Positions 24,773 to 33,179 of a DNA stretch of 64,000 nucleotides are shown one piece after another. Source of the DNA: Pelomonas sp. Root405. GTDB lineage: Bacteria; Pseudomonadota; Gammaproteobacteria; Burkholderiales; Burkholderiaceae_C. The stretch is taken from NCBI RefSeq assembly GCF_001425165.1, contig NZ_LMDU01000015.1, forward strand, positions 1-64,000, read 5' to 3'. Both the position numbers and the translations under genes were made by a program. The stretch's first letter is position 1, and each line of letters begins with the position of its first letter. The notes beneath the pieces were generated by a model that was not told the DNA's origin, ran no database searches, and saw only the letters and a list, made by a program, of their open reading frames with translations.

Positions 24773-25816
24773 ATGTCCTTGCAAGGTCTCGCACGTCGCC
24801 GCTGGCTGGCCAGCGTCGTGGTCGCCCTCAAGCTGTGCGTTGCCGGCACCGCCAGCGCGCAGACGACCTCCATCAAGTTCCAGCTCGACTGGCGCTTTGA
24901 AGGCCCGGCGGCCCTGTTCCTGCTGCCCGCAGCCAAGGGTTATTTCAAGGACGAGAAGCTGGACGTCAGCATCGACGCCGGCAACGGCTCGGGCGGCGCC
25001 GTCACGCGGGTCGCCTCGGGCGCCTACGACATCGGCTTCGCGGACCTGGCGGCGCTGATGGAGTTCCACGCCAACAACCCCGACGCGCCGAACAAGCCGG
25101 TGGCCGTCATGGTGGTCTACAACAACACGCCGGCCGCGGTGCTGGCGCTGAAGAAGTCGGGCATCAAGAGCCTGGCCGACCTGACCGGCAAGAAGCTCGG
25201 CGCGCCGGTGTTCGACGCCGGGCGGCGCGGCTTCCCCATCCTGGCCAAGGCCAACAAGCTGGGCGCCGTCACGTGGATCAGCATGGACCCCCCGCTGCGC
25301 GAGACGATGCTGATGCGCGGTAACGTCGACGCCATCACCGGCTTCTCGTTCACGTCGCTGCTGAACCTGGAGGCGCGCGGCGCCAAGGCGGCGGACGTGC
25401 TGGTGCTGCCCTACGCCGACAACGGCGTGAAGCTCTACGGCAACGTCATCATCGCCACGCCGAAGTTCATCAAGGAGAAGCCCGAGGCGCTGAAGTCCTT
25501 CTTGCGCGCCTTCGCCAAGGGCGCCAAGGAGGTGCTGGCCAAGCCCGACGACGCTATCGCGTTCGTCAAGGAGCGCGACGGCATCATCAATGTCGAGCTG
25601 GAGAAGCGCCGCCTGCGCATGGCCATTGCCGACGTCATCGCCAGCGCGGATGCACGCGCTGAAGGCTTCGGCCAGTTGAAGCTGCCACGCCTGACGCTGA
25701 TGGCCAGCCAAGTGTCCGACGCCTATGCCACGAAGACGCGCGTGGACGCGGGCGCGGTATGGAACGGGGGCTTCCTGCCGAGCGCGGCGGAGCTGGACAT
25801 CCTGCCGAAGAAGTGA
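24773..25816 (+). CDS. ABC transporter substrate-binding protein (NMT1/THI5-like)
   Basis: A 347-residue periplasmic binding protein with a signal peptide ending TASAQ and the family segment IKFQLDWRFEGPAALFLLPAAKGYF. The later GSGGAVTRVASGAYDIGFADLAAL is typical of NMT1/THI5-like and SsuA/TauA-like proteins. GGAG precedes the ATG by 6 bases. The stop overlaps the ATPase start (GTGA). Family ligands include pyrimidine precursors, sulfonates, nitrate and phthalate-type aromatics. The neighbouring ureide island suggests a nitrogenous ligand, but the sequence does not fix it. Confidence 0.88.
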   Translation: MSLQGLARRRWLASVVVALKLCVAGTASAQTTSIKFQLDWRFEGPAALFLLPAAKGYFKDEKLDVSIDAGNGSGGAVTRVASGAYDIGFADLAALMEFHANNPDAPNKPVAVMVVYNNTPAAVLALKKSGIKSLADLTGKKLGAPVFDAGRRGFPILAKANKLGAVTWISMDPPLRETMLMRGNVDAITGFSFTSLLNLEARGAKAADVLVLPYADNGVKLYGNVIIATPKFIKEKPEALKSFLRAFAKGAKEVLAKPDDAIAFVKERDGIINVELEKRRLRMAIADVIASADARAEGFGQLKLPRLTLMASQVSDAYATKTRVDAGAVWNGGFLPSAAELDILPKK

Positions 25817-26631
25817 CCGTGGAAGCCTTTGTCGACTTCCGCGATGTCTGGCTGGCCTACAACGACGAGCTGCTGGCGCAGGACAAGTTCGCCGTCGAAG
25901 CCATCGACCTGAAGGTCGCACGCGGCGAGTTCATCGCCATCGTCGGCCCCTCTGGCTGCGGCAAGTCCACCTTCATGAAGCTGGCCACCGGCCTGAAGCC
26001 GCCGTCCCGCGGCGAGATCCGCGTCGACGGCCGCACCGTACACGGCCCGCTGAAGATCAGCGGCATGGCCTTCCAGTCGGCCTCGCTGCTGCCCTGGCGC
26101 ACGACGCTGGCCAACGTCATGCTGCCGCTGGAGATCGTCGAGCCCTTCCGCTCTGAGCTGAAGCACAAGCGCCCGGAGTTCGAGGCCCGCGCCCGCGCAC
26201 TGCTGGCCCGCGTCGGCCTGGCCGGCTACGAGGACAAGTTCCCCTGGCAGCTGTCGGGCGGCATGCAGCAGCGCGCCAGCATTTGCCGCGCGCTGATTCA
26301 CGAGCCGCAACTGCTGCTGCTCGACGAGCCCTTTGGTGCGCTGGACGCGTTCACGCGCGAGGAGCTGTGGTGCATCCTGCGCGACTTGCAGGCGGCGCAG
26401 GGCTTCAACGTCATCCTCGTCACGCATGACTTGCGCGAGTCGGTCTTCCTGGCCGACACCATCTATGTGATGAGCCGCAGCCCCGGCCGCATCGTGCTGC
26501 GGCGCGAGGTACCGCTGCCGCACCCGCGCGAGCTGGATGTGACCTACACGCCCGAGTTCGGCGAGATCGTCCACGAGCTGCGTGGCCACATTGGCGCGCT
26601 GAAGAAGGCCGGCATGGAGATCGCGCGATGA
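25813..26631 (+). CDS. ABC transporter ATPase (NitT/TauT family)
   Basis: A 272-residue nucleotide-binding subunit with Walker A GPSGCGKST (45-53), signature LSGG (147-150), Walker B LLLLDEP (167-173) and switch His205. The Q-loop is FQSASLLPWRTTLANV, the usual form for NitT/TauT importers. Translation probably starts at GTG 25813, overlapping the preceding stop by 4 bases; a second GTG lies at 25819. It overlaps the permease start by 4 bases (ATGA). Confidence 0.92.
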   Translation: MTVEAFVDFRDVWLAYNDELLAQDKFAVEAIDLKVARGEFIAIVGPSGCGKSTFMKLATGLKPPSRGEIRVDGRTVHGPLKISGMAFQSASLLPWRTTLANVMLPLEIVEPFRSELKHKRPEFEARARALLARVGLAGYEDKFPWQLSGGMQQRASICRALIHEPQLLLLDEPFGALDAFTREELWCILRDLQAAQGFNVILVTHDLRESVFLADTIYVMSRSPGRIVLRREVPLPHPRELDVTYTPEFGEIVHELRGHIGALKKAGMEIAR

Positions 26632-27389
26632 AGGCCCGCCGCCTGCAGCAGAACGCGCACTGGCTGCTGCTCGCCCTCATCCTGGCGCTGTGGCAGAGCA
26701 TTTGCGGCCTGTTCGACGTGTCGGAGTTCCTCTTCCCCAGCCCGTCGCGCATCGCGCAGCAGTTCTGGGAGCACCACGCCACCATCCTCGGCCACGCCTG
26801 GCGCACCTGGTGGGTGACGATGCTGGGCTTTGCGATTTCCATCGTCGTCGGCGTGCTGCTGGGCTGTCTGATGGGCAGCTCGCGGCTGGCCTATTCAGCC
26901 ATGTACCCGCTGATGACGGCCTTCAACGCGCTGCCCAAGGCGGCGTTCGTGCCCATCCTGGTCGTGTGGTTCGGCATCGGCGTGGGGCCGGCGGTGCTGA
27001 CGGCCTTCCTGATCAGCTTCTTCCCCATCATGGTCAACATCGCCACCGGTCTGGCCACGCTGGAGCCCGAGCTGGAGGACGTGCTGCGCGTGCTTGGCGC
27101 CCGGCGCACCGATGTGCTGCTCAAGGTGGGCTTGCCACGCTCCATGCCGTACTTTTTCGGCGCGCTGAAGGTGTCCATCACGCTCGCCTTCGTCGGCACC
27201 ACCGTGTCGGAGATGACGGCCTCCAACGAGGGCATCGGCTACCTGCTGATCTCGGCCGGCTCGTCCATGCAGATGGGCCTGGCCTTCGCCGGACTGGTCG
27301 TTGTCGGCGCGATGGCCATGGCGATGTACGAACTCTTCGCCCGCCTGGAGCGCCGCCTGACCGGCTGGGCGCACCGCGGGCAGTCCTGA
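26628..27389 (+). CDS. ABC transporter permease (NitT/TauT family)
   Basis: A 253-residue inner-membrane protein with about six helices and the EAA loop EDVLRVLGARRTDVLLKVGLP (quoted in part as VLRVLGARRTDVLLKVGLP) that docks to the ATPase. The N-terminal region includes FLFPSPSRIAQQFWEH, as in SsuC/TauC relatives. It completes a standard one-of-each importer and is followed after 19 bases by a porin gene. Confidence 0.92.
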   Translation: MKARRLQQNAHWLLLALILALWQSICGLFDVSEFLFPSPSRIAQQFWEHHATILGHAWRTWWVTMLGFAISIVVGVLLGCLMGSSRLAYSAMYPLMTAFNALPKAAFVPILVVWFGIGVGPAVLTAFLISFFPIMVNIATGLATLEPELEDVLRVLGARRTDVLLKVGLPRSMPYFFGALKVSITLAFVGTTVSEMTASNEGIGYLLISAGSSMQMGLAFAGLVVVGAMAMAMYELFARLERRLTGWAHRGQS

Positions 27390-27408
27390 CTACAACCAGA
27401 GGAGCCCC

Positions 27409-28389
27409 ATGAAGAAGACCATCCCCGTGCTGACGCTGCTGGCGCTGGCCGCAACTAGCGCCCAGGCCCAGAGCAGCGTCACCGCCTTCGGCCTGATCGA
27501 CCTGAGCGTCGGCACCAGCAAGGCAGCCGGCAGCGCGGCCAGCCTCAAGAGCGCCGACAGCGGCAAGATGACGACGAGCTTCATCGGCTTTCGCGGCAGC
27601 GAAGACCTGGGCGGCGGCTTGACTGCCACCTTCCAGCTCGAAAGCTTTCTGCGTGCCGACGCCGGCCAGAGCGGGCGCTCGGCGACCGACCCTTTCTGGG
27701 CCCGCAACGCCAACGTCGGCCTGGCCAGCAAAACGTGGGGAAGCGTCAAGGTCGGGCGCAACACCAACTTGATGTTCATCGCGACGCTGAACTTCAACGC
27801 CATCGGCGATTCCTTCGGCTATTCGCCGGCCATCCGCCACATCTTCACCAGCAACACCGTCACCGGCGACTCGGGCTGGGGCGACTCGGTCGTCTACACC
27901 TCGCCCAACTTCAGCGGCTTCACCGCGGCCGCGGCCGTCGCGGCGGGCGAGGGGGCCGGTGGCCGCAACGTTGCCGCCAGCGGCACCTACACCCGCGGCC
28001 CGCTGGCGGGTGCGCTGACCTACCAGAAGGTCCAGAAGGACGGCGGCCCCACCCCCGTCGACGACACCACCGTCCTGATGGGTCATGGCTCCTATGACTT
28101 CGGCATCGTCAAGCTGTTCGGCCAGTACGCCGACGCCAGCAACGACACGCGCCGCATCGACTTCAAGATCTACCAGGCCGGCGCCAGCGTGCCCATCGGC
28201 GCAGGCAAGCTGCTGGCGCAGTACGGTCGCATCAGCCCCAGCTCGGGCGCCGGCCGCAAGACCTGGACCGTGGGCTACGACTACTGGCTGTCCAAGCGCA
28301 CCGACGTCTACCTCATGGGCATGAGCGACAAGGTCGCCGGGCAGTCGGCCGGCAACAGCGTCTCGTTGGGGATGCGGCACCGCTTCTGA
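27409..28389 (+). CDS. Gram-negative porin (Burkholderiales type)
   Basis: A 326-residue outer-membrane porin with signal peptide MKKTIPVLTLLALAATSAQA, opening strand SSVTAFGLIDLSVG and a C-terminal aromatic strand ending MRHRF with the obligatory terminal Phe. Loop-3-like segment follows GRNTNLMF. It lies 19 bases after the permease and has an AGGAG site, so a dedicated outer-membrane entry for the ABC importer's substrate is likely. Confidence 0.93.
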   Translation: MKKTIPVLTLLALAATSAQAQSSVTAFGLIDLSVGTSKAAGSAASLKSADSGKMTTSFIGFRGSEDLGGGLTATFQLESFLRADAGQSGRSATDPFWARNANVGLASKTWGSVKVGRNTNLMFIATLNFNAIGDSFGYSPAIRHIFTSNTVTGDSGWGDSVVYTSPNFSGFTAAAAVAAGEGAGGRNVAASGTYTRGPLAGALTYQKVQKDGGPTPVDDTTVLMGHGSYDFGIVKLFGQYADASNDTRRIDFKIYQAGASVPIGAGKLLAQYGRISPSSGAGRKTWTVGYDYWLSKRTDVYLMGMSDKVAGQSAGNSVSLGMRHRF

Positions 28390-28397
28390 GCGGCCCT

Positions 28398-28412
28398 GCC
28401 CGGGGTCCGGGC
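28398..28412. terminator. Short hairpin between convergent porin and thioredoxin genes
   Basis: A 6-bp stem, GCCCGG with CCGGGC, closes a 3-base loop in the 27-base gap between two convergent genes. There is no U-tract on either side, so termination is only suggested by position. Confidence 0.3.
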
Positions 28413-28416
28413 TGGC

Positions 28417-28965
28417 TCACCTGTCGCCCGTCTTGGCATCGGCCAGCACGGTGTTGACGTGCTTGACGATGAAATCCACGCTCCCCTCGCCCCAACCCTT
28501 CTGCGTCGCCGCGACCGAGCGGTCAGCGCGCAGGACCACCGTGTACGGCAGCGAGCTCGGCTTGGCAAAGGCCTTGGCGCTGGCCGTGTCAGGGTCGTAG
28601 GTGTGCACCAGTTGCGTGGTGTCGGCCAGCACGCGCTGCAGCTTCTTGAAGACGGCGCGCTCTTCGACGTTGACGGCGACGATGGTCATGCGGTCACGTG
28701 TTTTGGCCTGCAGCCGTTCCAGCACCGGCAGCTCGTTGCGGCAGTACGGGCACCAGGACGCCCAGAAGAACACGATGACCGGTCTGCCCTCGTAGTCGCT
28801 GAGTCGCAGGGCCTTGCCGTCCAGCGCCTGGCCCAAGGACGCATCGGGCGCCACGCGGTCCGGCGAGGCAAGGGGTGCCTCGTCCGCCAACACGCCGGCG
28901 CTGCTGCCCAGCGCCGCCAACCCGGCCCAGGCCAGCAGGCCGCGTCGGTGCAGTTCGTCGTTCAT
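28417..28965 (-). CDS. TlpA-like thioredoxin-fold protein
   Basis: A 182-residue protein with an N-terminal export signal (RRGLLAWAGLAALGSSAGVLA) and a TlpA/ResA-type redoxin domain: FFWASWCPYC with active cysteines 72 and 75 (WCPYC at 71-75) and the cis-proline region SSLPYTVVLRADR. Such proteins reduce apocytochrome c or periplasmic copper sites. The ATG at 28965 has a GGGAGGATCC site before it. The divergent neighbours are copper-linked, which fits a role in Cu-site or haem-protein maturation, though this is inference. Confidence 0.85.
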   Translation of the reverse strand: MNDELHRRGLLAWAGLAALGSSAGVLADEAPLASPDRVAPDASLGQALDGKALRLSDYEGRPVIVFFWASWCPYCRNELPVLERLQAKTRDRMTIVAVNVEERAVFKKLQRVLADTTQLVHTYDPDTASAKAFAKPSSLPYTVVLRADRSVAATQKGWGEGSVDFIVKHVNTVLADAKTGDR

Positions 28966-29073
28966 GGATCCTCCCTGGGCCGGCGCATTGCGCGCCAGCA
29001 CGAGGGCATCTTAAGCAGCGCTGTCCAGCGGTATGGCGGGGCCGGCACGCGCAACGCCGCTCAGACGCGCGCC

Positions 29074-29079
29074 TAGAAT
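29074..29079 (+). promoter_or_regulatory. TAGAAT -10-like hexamer upstream of DUF2946 gene
   Basis: TAGAAT ends 9 bases before the ATG at 29089. If used, transcription would begin within a few bases of the start codon and the message would be almost leaderless. No clear -35 box was found. Confidence 0.3.
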
Positions 29080-29088
29080 CCGCACCCC

Positions 29089-29481
29089 ATGACCGCCCAG
29101 TTCCGCGCCCGCGCTCGCCGCCACACCTGGTGGCTGGCGGCCGTGCTTCTGCTGGCCATGCTGGCGCCGGGCATCGGCACGGCGCTGGCGCATGCGCGCG
29201 GGGACTTCTCCACCTGGCAGGACGTCTGCCGCGCACCGTCCGCAACGGCACAGCCGGGCCAGGCCGCAGAGCCCGGCGGTACGGCACTCAAGCTGCTGAC
29301 CGAAGGACATTGCCCGGCCTGCCATCTGGGCACGACCGACCTTGCGGCACCGCCCGTGCCGCCGCAGCTGCCATTGAACAGCGCGCTGACGCTGGAGGCG
29401 CCCGAACGCTTCTGGACCGCGCCCGTCACCGCCCACGCCTGGCGTCCTGCCAGCGCGCGCGCGCCACCCGGTCTGATCTGA
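29089..29481 (+). CDS. DUF2946 family protein
   Basis: A 130-residue protein with an N-terminal hydrophobic segment (WWLAAVLLLAMLAPGIGTALA) and a CPACH motif near residues 75-79 (GHCPACHLG), the signature of DUF2946. Family members are commonly found beside copper-related TonB receptors. CPACH has the CxxCH form, but in this family it is more likely a metal site than haem attachment (inference). An intergenic hairpin separates it from the receptor gene. Confidence 0.75.
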   Translation: MTAQFRARARRHTWWLAAVLLLAMLAPGIGTALAHARGDFSTWQDVCRAPSATAQPGQAAEPGGTALKLLTEGHCPACHLGTTDLAAPPVPPQLPLNSALTLEAPERFWTAPVTAHAWRPASARAPPGLI

Positions 29482-29493
29482 GTCCACCGCCCT

Positions 29494-29520
29494 GCCAAGG
29501 CCCGCACGGCCTTGGCGTTT
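29494..29520 (+). terminator. Hairpin between DUF2946 and TonB receptor genes
   Basis: A perfect 9-bp stem, GCCAAGGCC with GGCCTTGGC, encloses a 5-base loop and is followed by GTTTG. The weak U-tract suggests a partial terminator or an attenuator that lowers receptor expression relative to the first gene. Confidence 0.5.
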
Positions 29521-29565
29521 GCCGTCGCCCGAACGGGCGCCGGCGCGACTCCGATCACGATTTCC

Positions 29566-31869
29566 ATGAACAAGACTGTCCTTGCGCGCGCGGCCGCCAT
29601 CTGCACGCTGGCCGTGGCTGCTCATCAGGCCCGCGCCTGTGATGACTGCGGTGGCCCAGAGCCGCGCACCGCTCCACCGCAAACCCGCACCGCCCTCGGC
29701 CTTGTCACCGTCAGTGCTGCCGCTTCCACATCGCTGCCCACCGTCATCCCGACGACGCTGGAGGGCGTCACCGCGACCGACATCGCGCGCAGCATCAATG
29801 CCACCGACGCCGAGGACGCGCTCAAGTACCTGCCCAGCCTGCTGGTGCGCAAGCGCTACCCCGGCGACTACAACCACGCCGTGCTGTCCACCCGCGCCTC
29901 GGGCACGGGCAACAGCGCGCGGGCGCTGGTCTTCGTCGACGGCATTCCGCTCGCCAACCTGCTGGGCAACGGCGCCGCCTTCACGCCGCGCTGGGGCCTC
30001 ATCGGTGCCGAGGAGATCGCACGCGTGGACGTTCTGTACGGACCGTTCTCGGCAGCCTACAGCGGAAACTCGGTCGGCGCCGTTGTCGACTACCAGACGC
30101 GGCGGCCGCAGGCCTTCGAGGCCCATGCCGAGGTCGGCATGTATTCGCAGCGCTGGCGCCATGGCGGCGATGACACGAGCTACCAGGGCCGCCAAGCCAG
30201 TGCGTCGCTGGGCAACAAGACCGGCAACTGGAGCTGGTGGCTCAGCCTCTCGCGCCACGACAACGAAGGCCAGCCGCTGACCTTCCCGACCCGCGCCGTC
30301 GCCACCACGGCGCCGGCTTCCAACGCCGCGCCGGTGACCGGCGCCGTGGCCGGCCAGGACCGCTTCGGCCAGCCGTGGTGGCTGCTGGGCTCAGCCACAC
30401 AGATGCACACCGTGCAAGACCAAGGGAAGCTGCGCCTGGCTTGGCAGCCCACTTCTGAATTGCGCGCGCAGGCCTTGCTGGGCCTGTGGCGTAACACCGG
30501 CAACGCCATCAGCCGCAGCTGGCTGCGCGACGCGGCTGGCAATGCCGTCACCAGCGGCCCCGTCAGCATCGACGGCCATGGCTACATGCTGGCTGCCAAC
30601 GAGTTCGGGCTGACCCACGACGAGGCAGAGCACCGCATCGTCGGCGCCACGCTTAAGCGCAGCGCCGCCGATGGCGTGGACTGGGAACTCGCTGCCAGCC
30701 ACCTCGACTACGCCAAGGACCGCAGCGCCCAGCCGCTTGCGCGCACCGGGGGCCGGGGCCGCATCACGCGGCTGGACGGCAGCGGCTGGACGACGCTGGC
30801 CGCCAAGGCCTCGGCGCGCGGCTGGGAGGGCGGCCTGCAGCGTGATCACCATGTCTGGCGCCAGCGCGTGGACAACGCCAGCGACTGGCTGAACGAGGGC
30901 ACGCTGACGCCTTTCACCGCCTTCGAGGGCGAGACGACGCTGACGAGCGCCTTCGCCCAGCGCGTGCTGGACCTGGCCCCTGAGCTGCGCGCGGTGCTGG
31001 GCCTGCGGCATGAAACCTGGCAGGCGCAGAACGGCAGCAAGACGGCGGCCACCAGCCAGACGGTGAGCTACGCCAACCGCCGCGAGACCGCCCTGTCGCC
31101 CAAGGCCGCGCTCGGCTGGGCCATCAGCGACGCGCTGGACCTGCGCGTCAGTTTCGGCCGCGCCGTGCGCTGGCCCACCGTGGGTGAGTTGTTCCAGGGC
31201 GGCGTCAGCAGCACCGGCGCCTACGTCGAGGGCGACCCCGTCACCAACCCTGACCTCAAGGCCGAGCGCGGCTGGACCCGCGAGCTGTCGGCGCTGTGGC
31301 ATGCCGAAGCGGCCGAGCTGCGCGCCACCGTCTTCCACGAGGACACGCGCGATGCGCTCTACAGCCAGGCCAGCATCATCAACGGCCGGGCGGTGTCCAG
31401 CGTGCAGAACATCCGCCGCATCGAGACGCTGGGGCTGGAGCTGGCCGGCCGCGGCGACGTGGGCAAGGCCTGGCGCTGGCAGGCCAGCCTCACCTATGCC
31501 GACTCGACGATCAAGGCCAACGCCGGCTTCGTCGCCACGGCGGGCGACACGTTGGGCAAACAGCAACCGCGCGTGCCGCGCTGGCGGGCCAGCGCGCTGG
31601 TCAGCTACGCGATCACGCCGGCACTCGACGCCAGCCTGGGCGCCCGCTACGGAAGCCGGCAATACGGCAATCTCAACAATGCCGACTTCAACGGCATGGC
31701 CTACCAGGGTTTCAGCCGCTACTTCATGGCCGACATCAAAGTCGCCTGGCGCATCAACCGCCAGTGGAGCGCCAGCCTCGGCGTGGACAACCTGAACGGC
31801 GCCGAGTACTGGAACTTCCACCCCTACCCAGGCCGCACGGTGCTGGCCAACCTGAGGTTCGACCTGTGA
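29566..31869 (+). CDS. TonB-dependent outer-membrane receptor (probable copper receptor)
   Basis: A 767-residue receptor with a signal peptide, a plug domain (LKYLPSLLVRKRY; ALVFVDGIPLANLLG; RVDVLYGPFSAAYSGNSVGAVVDY) and a 22-strand-type barrel ending NLRFDL. Just after the signal peptide is CDDCGG (25-30), a cysteine pair that could bind a soft metal. The start at ATG 29566 gives a proper signal sequence. Neighbours DUF2946 and YcnI-like protein both point to copper. A siderophore or other chelate cannot be excluded by sequence alone. Confidence 0.85.
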   Translation: MNKTVLARAAAICTLAVAAHQARACDDCGGPEPRTAPPQTRTALGLVTVSAAASTSLPTVIPTTLEGVTATDIARSINATDAEDALKYLPSLLVRKRYPGDYNHAVLSTRASGTGNSARALVFVDGIPLANLLGNGAAFTPRWGLIGAEEIARVDVLYGPFSAAYSGNSVGAVVDYQTRRPQAFEAHAEVGMYSQRWRHGGDDTSYQGRQASASLGNKTGNWSWWLSLSRHDNEGQPLTFPTRAVATTAPASNAAPVTGAVAGQDRFGQPWWLLGSATQMHTVQDQGKLRLAWQPTSELRAQALLGLWRNTGNAISRSWLRDAAGNAVTSGPVSIDGHGYMLAANEFGLTHDEAEHRIVGATLKRSAADGVDWELAASHLDYAKDRSAQPLARTGGRGRITRLDGSGWTTLAAKASARGWEGGLQRDHHVWRQRVDNASDWLNEGTLTPFTAFEGETTLTSAFAQRVLDLAPELRAVLGLRHETWQAQNGSKTAATSQTVSYANRRETALSPKAALGWAISDALDLRVSFGRAVRWPTVGELFQGGVSSTGAYVEGDPVTNPDLKAERGWTRELSALWHAEAAELRATVFHEDTRDALYSQASIINGRAVSSVQNIRRIETLGLELAGRGDVGKAWRWQASLTYADSTIKANAGFVATAGDTLGKQQPRVPRWRASALVSYAITPALDASLGARYGSRQYGNLNNADFNGMAYQGFSRYFMADIKVAWRINRQWSASLGVDNLNGAEYWNFHPYPGRTVLANLRFDL

Positions 31870-32390
31870 AACAGACCGCTCTCATGATGCTGCTCGCCGC
31901 CGCGAGCGCCCACGCCCACGTGGCGCTAGATCAGCCCGAAGCCCCGGCCGGCACCAGCTACCGCGCCGCCTTCAAGGTTGGCCACGGCTGTGACGGCGCG
32001 GCGACGAAGGAGATCGTCGTCACGCTGCCCGAAGCCGCGCTGCGCGGCGCCAAGCCCATGCCGAAAGCCGGCTGGACGCTGACGACAAAGCGCCGGCCGC
32101 TGAAGACGCCACACGACAGCCATGGCAAGACCGTCACCGACGAACTGGCCGAGGTGCGCTGGACGGCGAATAGCGAGACCGACCACCTTCCGGACGGCTG
32201 GTACGACGAGTTCGTGCTTCGCGCCTCGCTGCCGGCCGAAGCCGGCGAGCTGTGGTTCCAAGTGCGGCAGGTATGCACGCAGGGCGAGTGGAACTGGGCG
32301 GAGCGGCCCAGTGTTGCCAGCCCCAAGCCACGCGCGCCGGCAGTGCGGTTGCAGGTGGTACCGGCACGGATGGAGTCTCACGTTCACTGA
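31866..32390 (+). CDS. YcnI-like DUF1775 periplasmic copper-binding protein
   Basis: A 174-residue exported protein. After the signal peptide the mature chain begins HAHVALDQPEAPAGTSYRAAF, with the N-terminal histidine that in YcnI chelates Cu(II) together with a tryptophan. VGHGCDGAATKEI and WYDEFVLRASLP are also family features. It starts at a GTG that overlaps the receptor's stop by 4 bases, so it is translationally coupled; an ATG eight codons in would truncate the signal peptide. Confidence 0.85.
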   Translation: MKQTALMMLLAAASAHAHVALDQPEAPAGTSYRAAFKVGHGCDGAATKEIVVTLPEAALRGAKPMPKAGWTLTTKRRPLKTPHDSHGKTVTDELAEVRWTANSETDHLPDGWYDEFVLRASLPAEAGELWFQVRQVCTQGEWNWAERPSVASPKPRAPAVRLQVVPARMESHVH

Positions 32391-32706
32391 CCTGAAAAAG
32401 CCGGGCCGGCACCGGCTGATCACCGCTTCATCCGTGGGCTGTGCGCCGATGATTCAGCCCGTCACCAGTGCATGGCCCCCGGCAACGTTGCGGCCCCTGG
32501 CGAGACGGCACCGCGAGCCGTCCGCGACCATGAAAAGCACGAGTTCCGGCCCGCAACGCGCCACCCCCGGGTGACGCTCGTGGAAGCCAAATGCGCTGTG
32601 ATGAACGCCGCAGCCCCACGCACCTTTGCCGGTGCGTCCCCGGCGGCGTGAAGCGCTTTTTTGCCCCGACCGGGTCACGCCGGGAGGGGCTTTTCCTTGT
32701 GGCAGG
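32391..32706. other. Convergent spacer, no gene recognised
   Basis: This 316-base stretch lies between convergent genes. I find no credible coding frame, no riboswitch consensus and no tRNA. It holds the terminator at 32663-32694 and, before it, a smaller GC-rich dyad (GCACC...GGTGC near 32617-32636). Confidence 0.5.
32663..32694 (+). terminator. Terminator after the copper gene cluster
   Basis: Arms GCCCCGACCGG and CCGGGAGGGGC pair over 9 of 11 positions around a 6-base loop and are followed by TTTTCCTT. It probably ends the DUF2946-TonB-YcnI transcript. Confidence 0.55.
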
Positions 32707-33150
32707 TCAGCGCATCGCAACGATGCCGCCGTCGCGGTTGTGCGCCAGCAAGAACAGCCCCGCCTCCTGACGCTCGCCGCTGCGCACCATCACGTCCACC
32801 AGGCAGGCCTGGCCCACATTCGAGGCGCGCAGCACGCGCGTCTGGCGCGGCTGCTGCGAACGCCCCAGGCGCTCGATCAGCTGGCGGTACACCGCCTGGC
32901 GCCCCACCTCACCGGAAGCGCCCAGGCTGCCGTCCATCGCGAACTGCGCCGTCAGGCCCCAGGCGTCGCTGGCGTTCCAGCGCGCGTCGAAGTCGTCCAG
33001 CCGTTGCTGCAGCGCCGGCCTGTCGTCGCAGGGCGACGCCGCTGCGAAGGCCTCCGACGGCAGGCTCAACGTGCCCGCGGCGACCAGGCCAACGGCGGTG
33101 ACGAGGGCGGAAAACAGGCCCAGCGGGGCCGAAGAGATGAAGCGCTTCAT
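32707..33150 (-). CDS. Exported NTF2-like (SnoaL/DUF4440-like) protein
   Basis: A 147-residue protein with signal peptide ending EAFAAA, then a small alpha-beta domain (ALQQRLDDFDARWNASDAWGL... typical NTF2-like opening, ...LIERLGRSQQPRQTRVL). Such domains bind small ligands or act as simple enzymes; no active site is evident. It follows the cytochrome gene by 29 bases and is likely in the same transcript. The fold assignment is from pattern only. Confidence 0.6.
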   Translation of the reverse strand: MKRFISSAPLGLFSALVTAVGLVAAGTLSLPSEAFAAASPCDDRPALQQRLDDFDARWNASDAWGLTAQFAMDGSLGASGEVGRQAVYRQLIERLGRSQQPRQTRVLRASNVGQACLVDVMVRSGERQEAGLFLLAHNRDGGIVAMR

Positions 33151-33179
33151 GAGGAACTCCTTGCGTTGGATGGATTGAG

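Noticed and set aside
32391-32706. Possible riboswitch or small gene in the convergent spacer
   Set aside because: No riboswitch consensus, no ribosome-binding site and a position between two gene ends. Only a terminator is supported.
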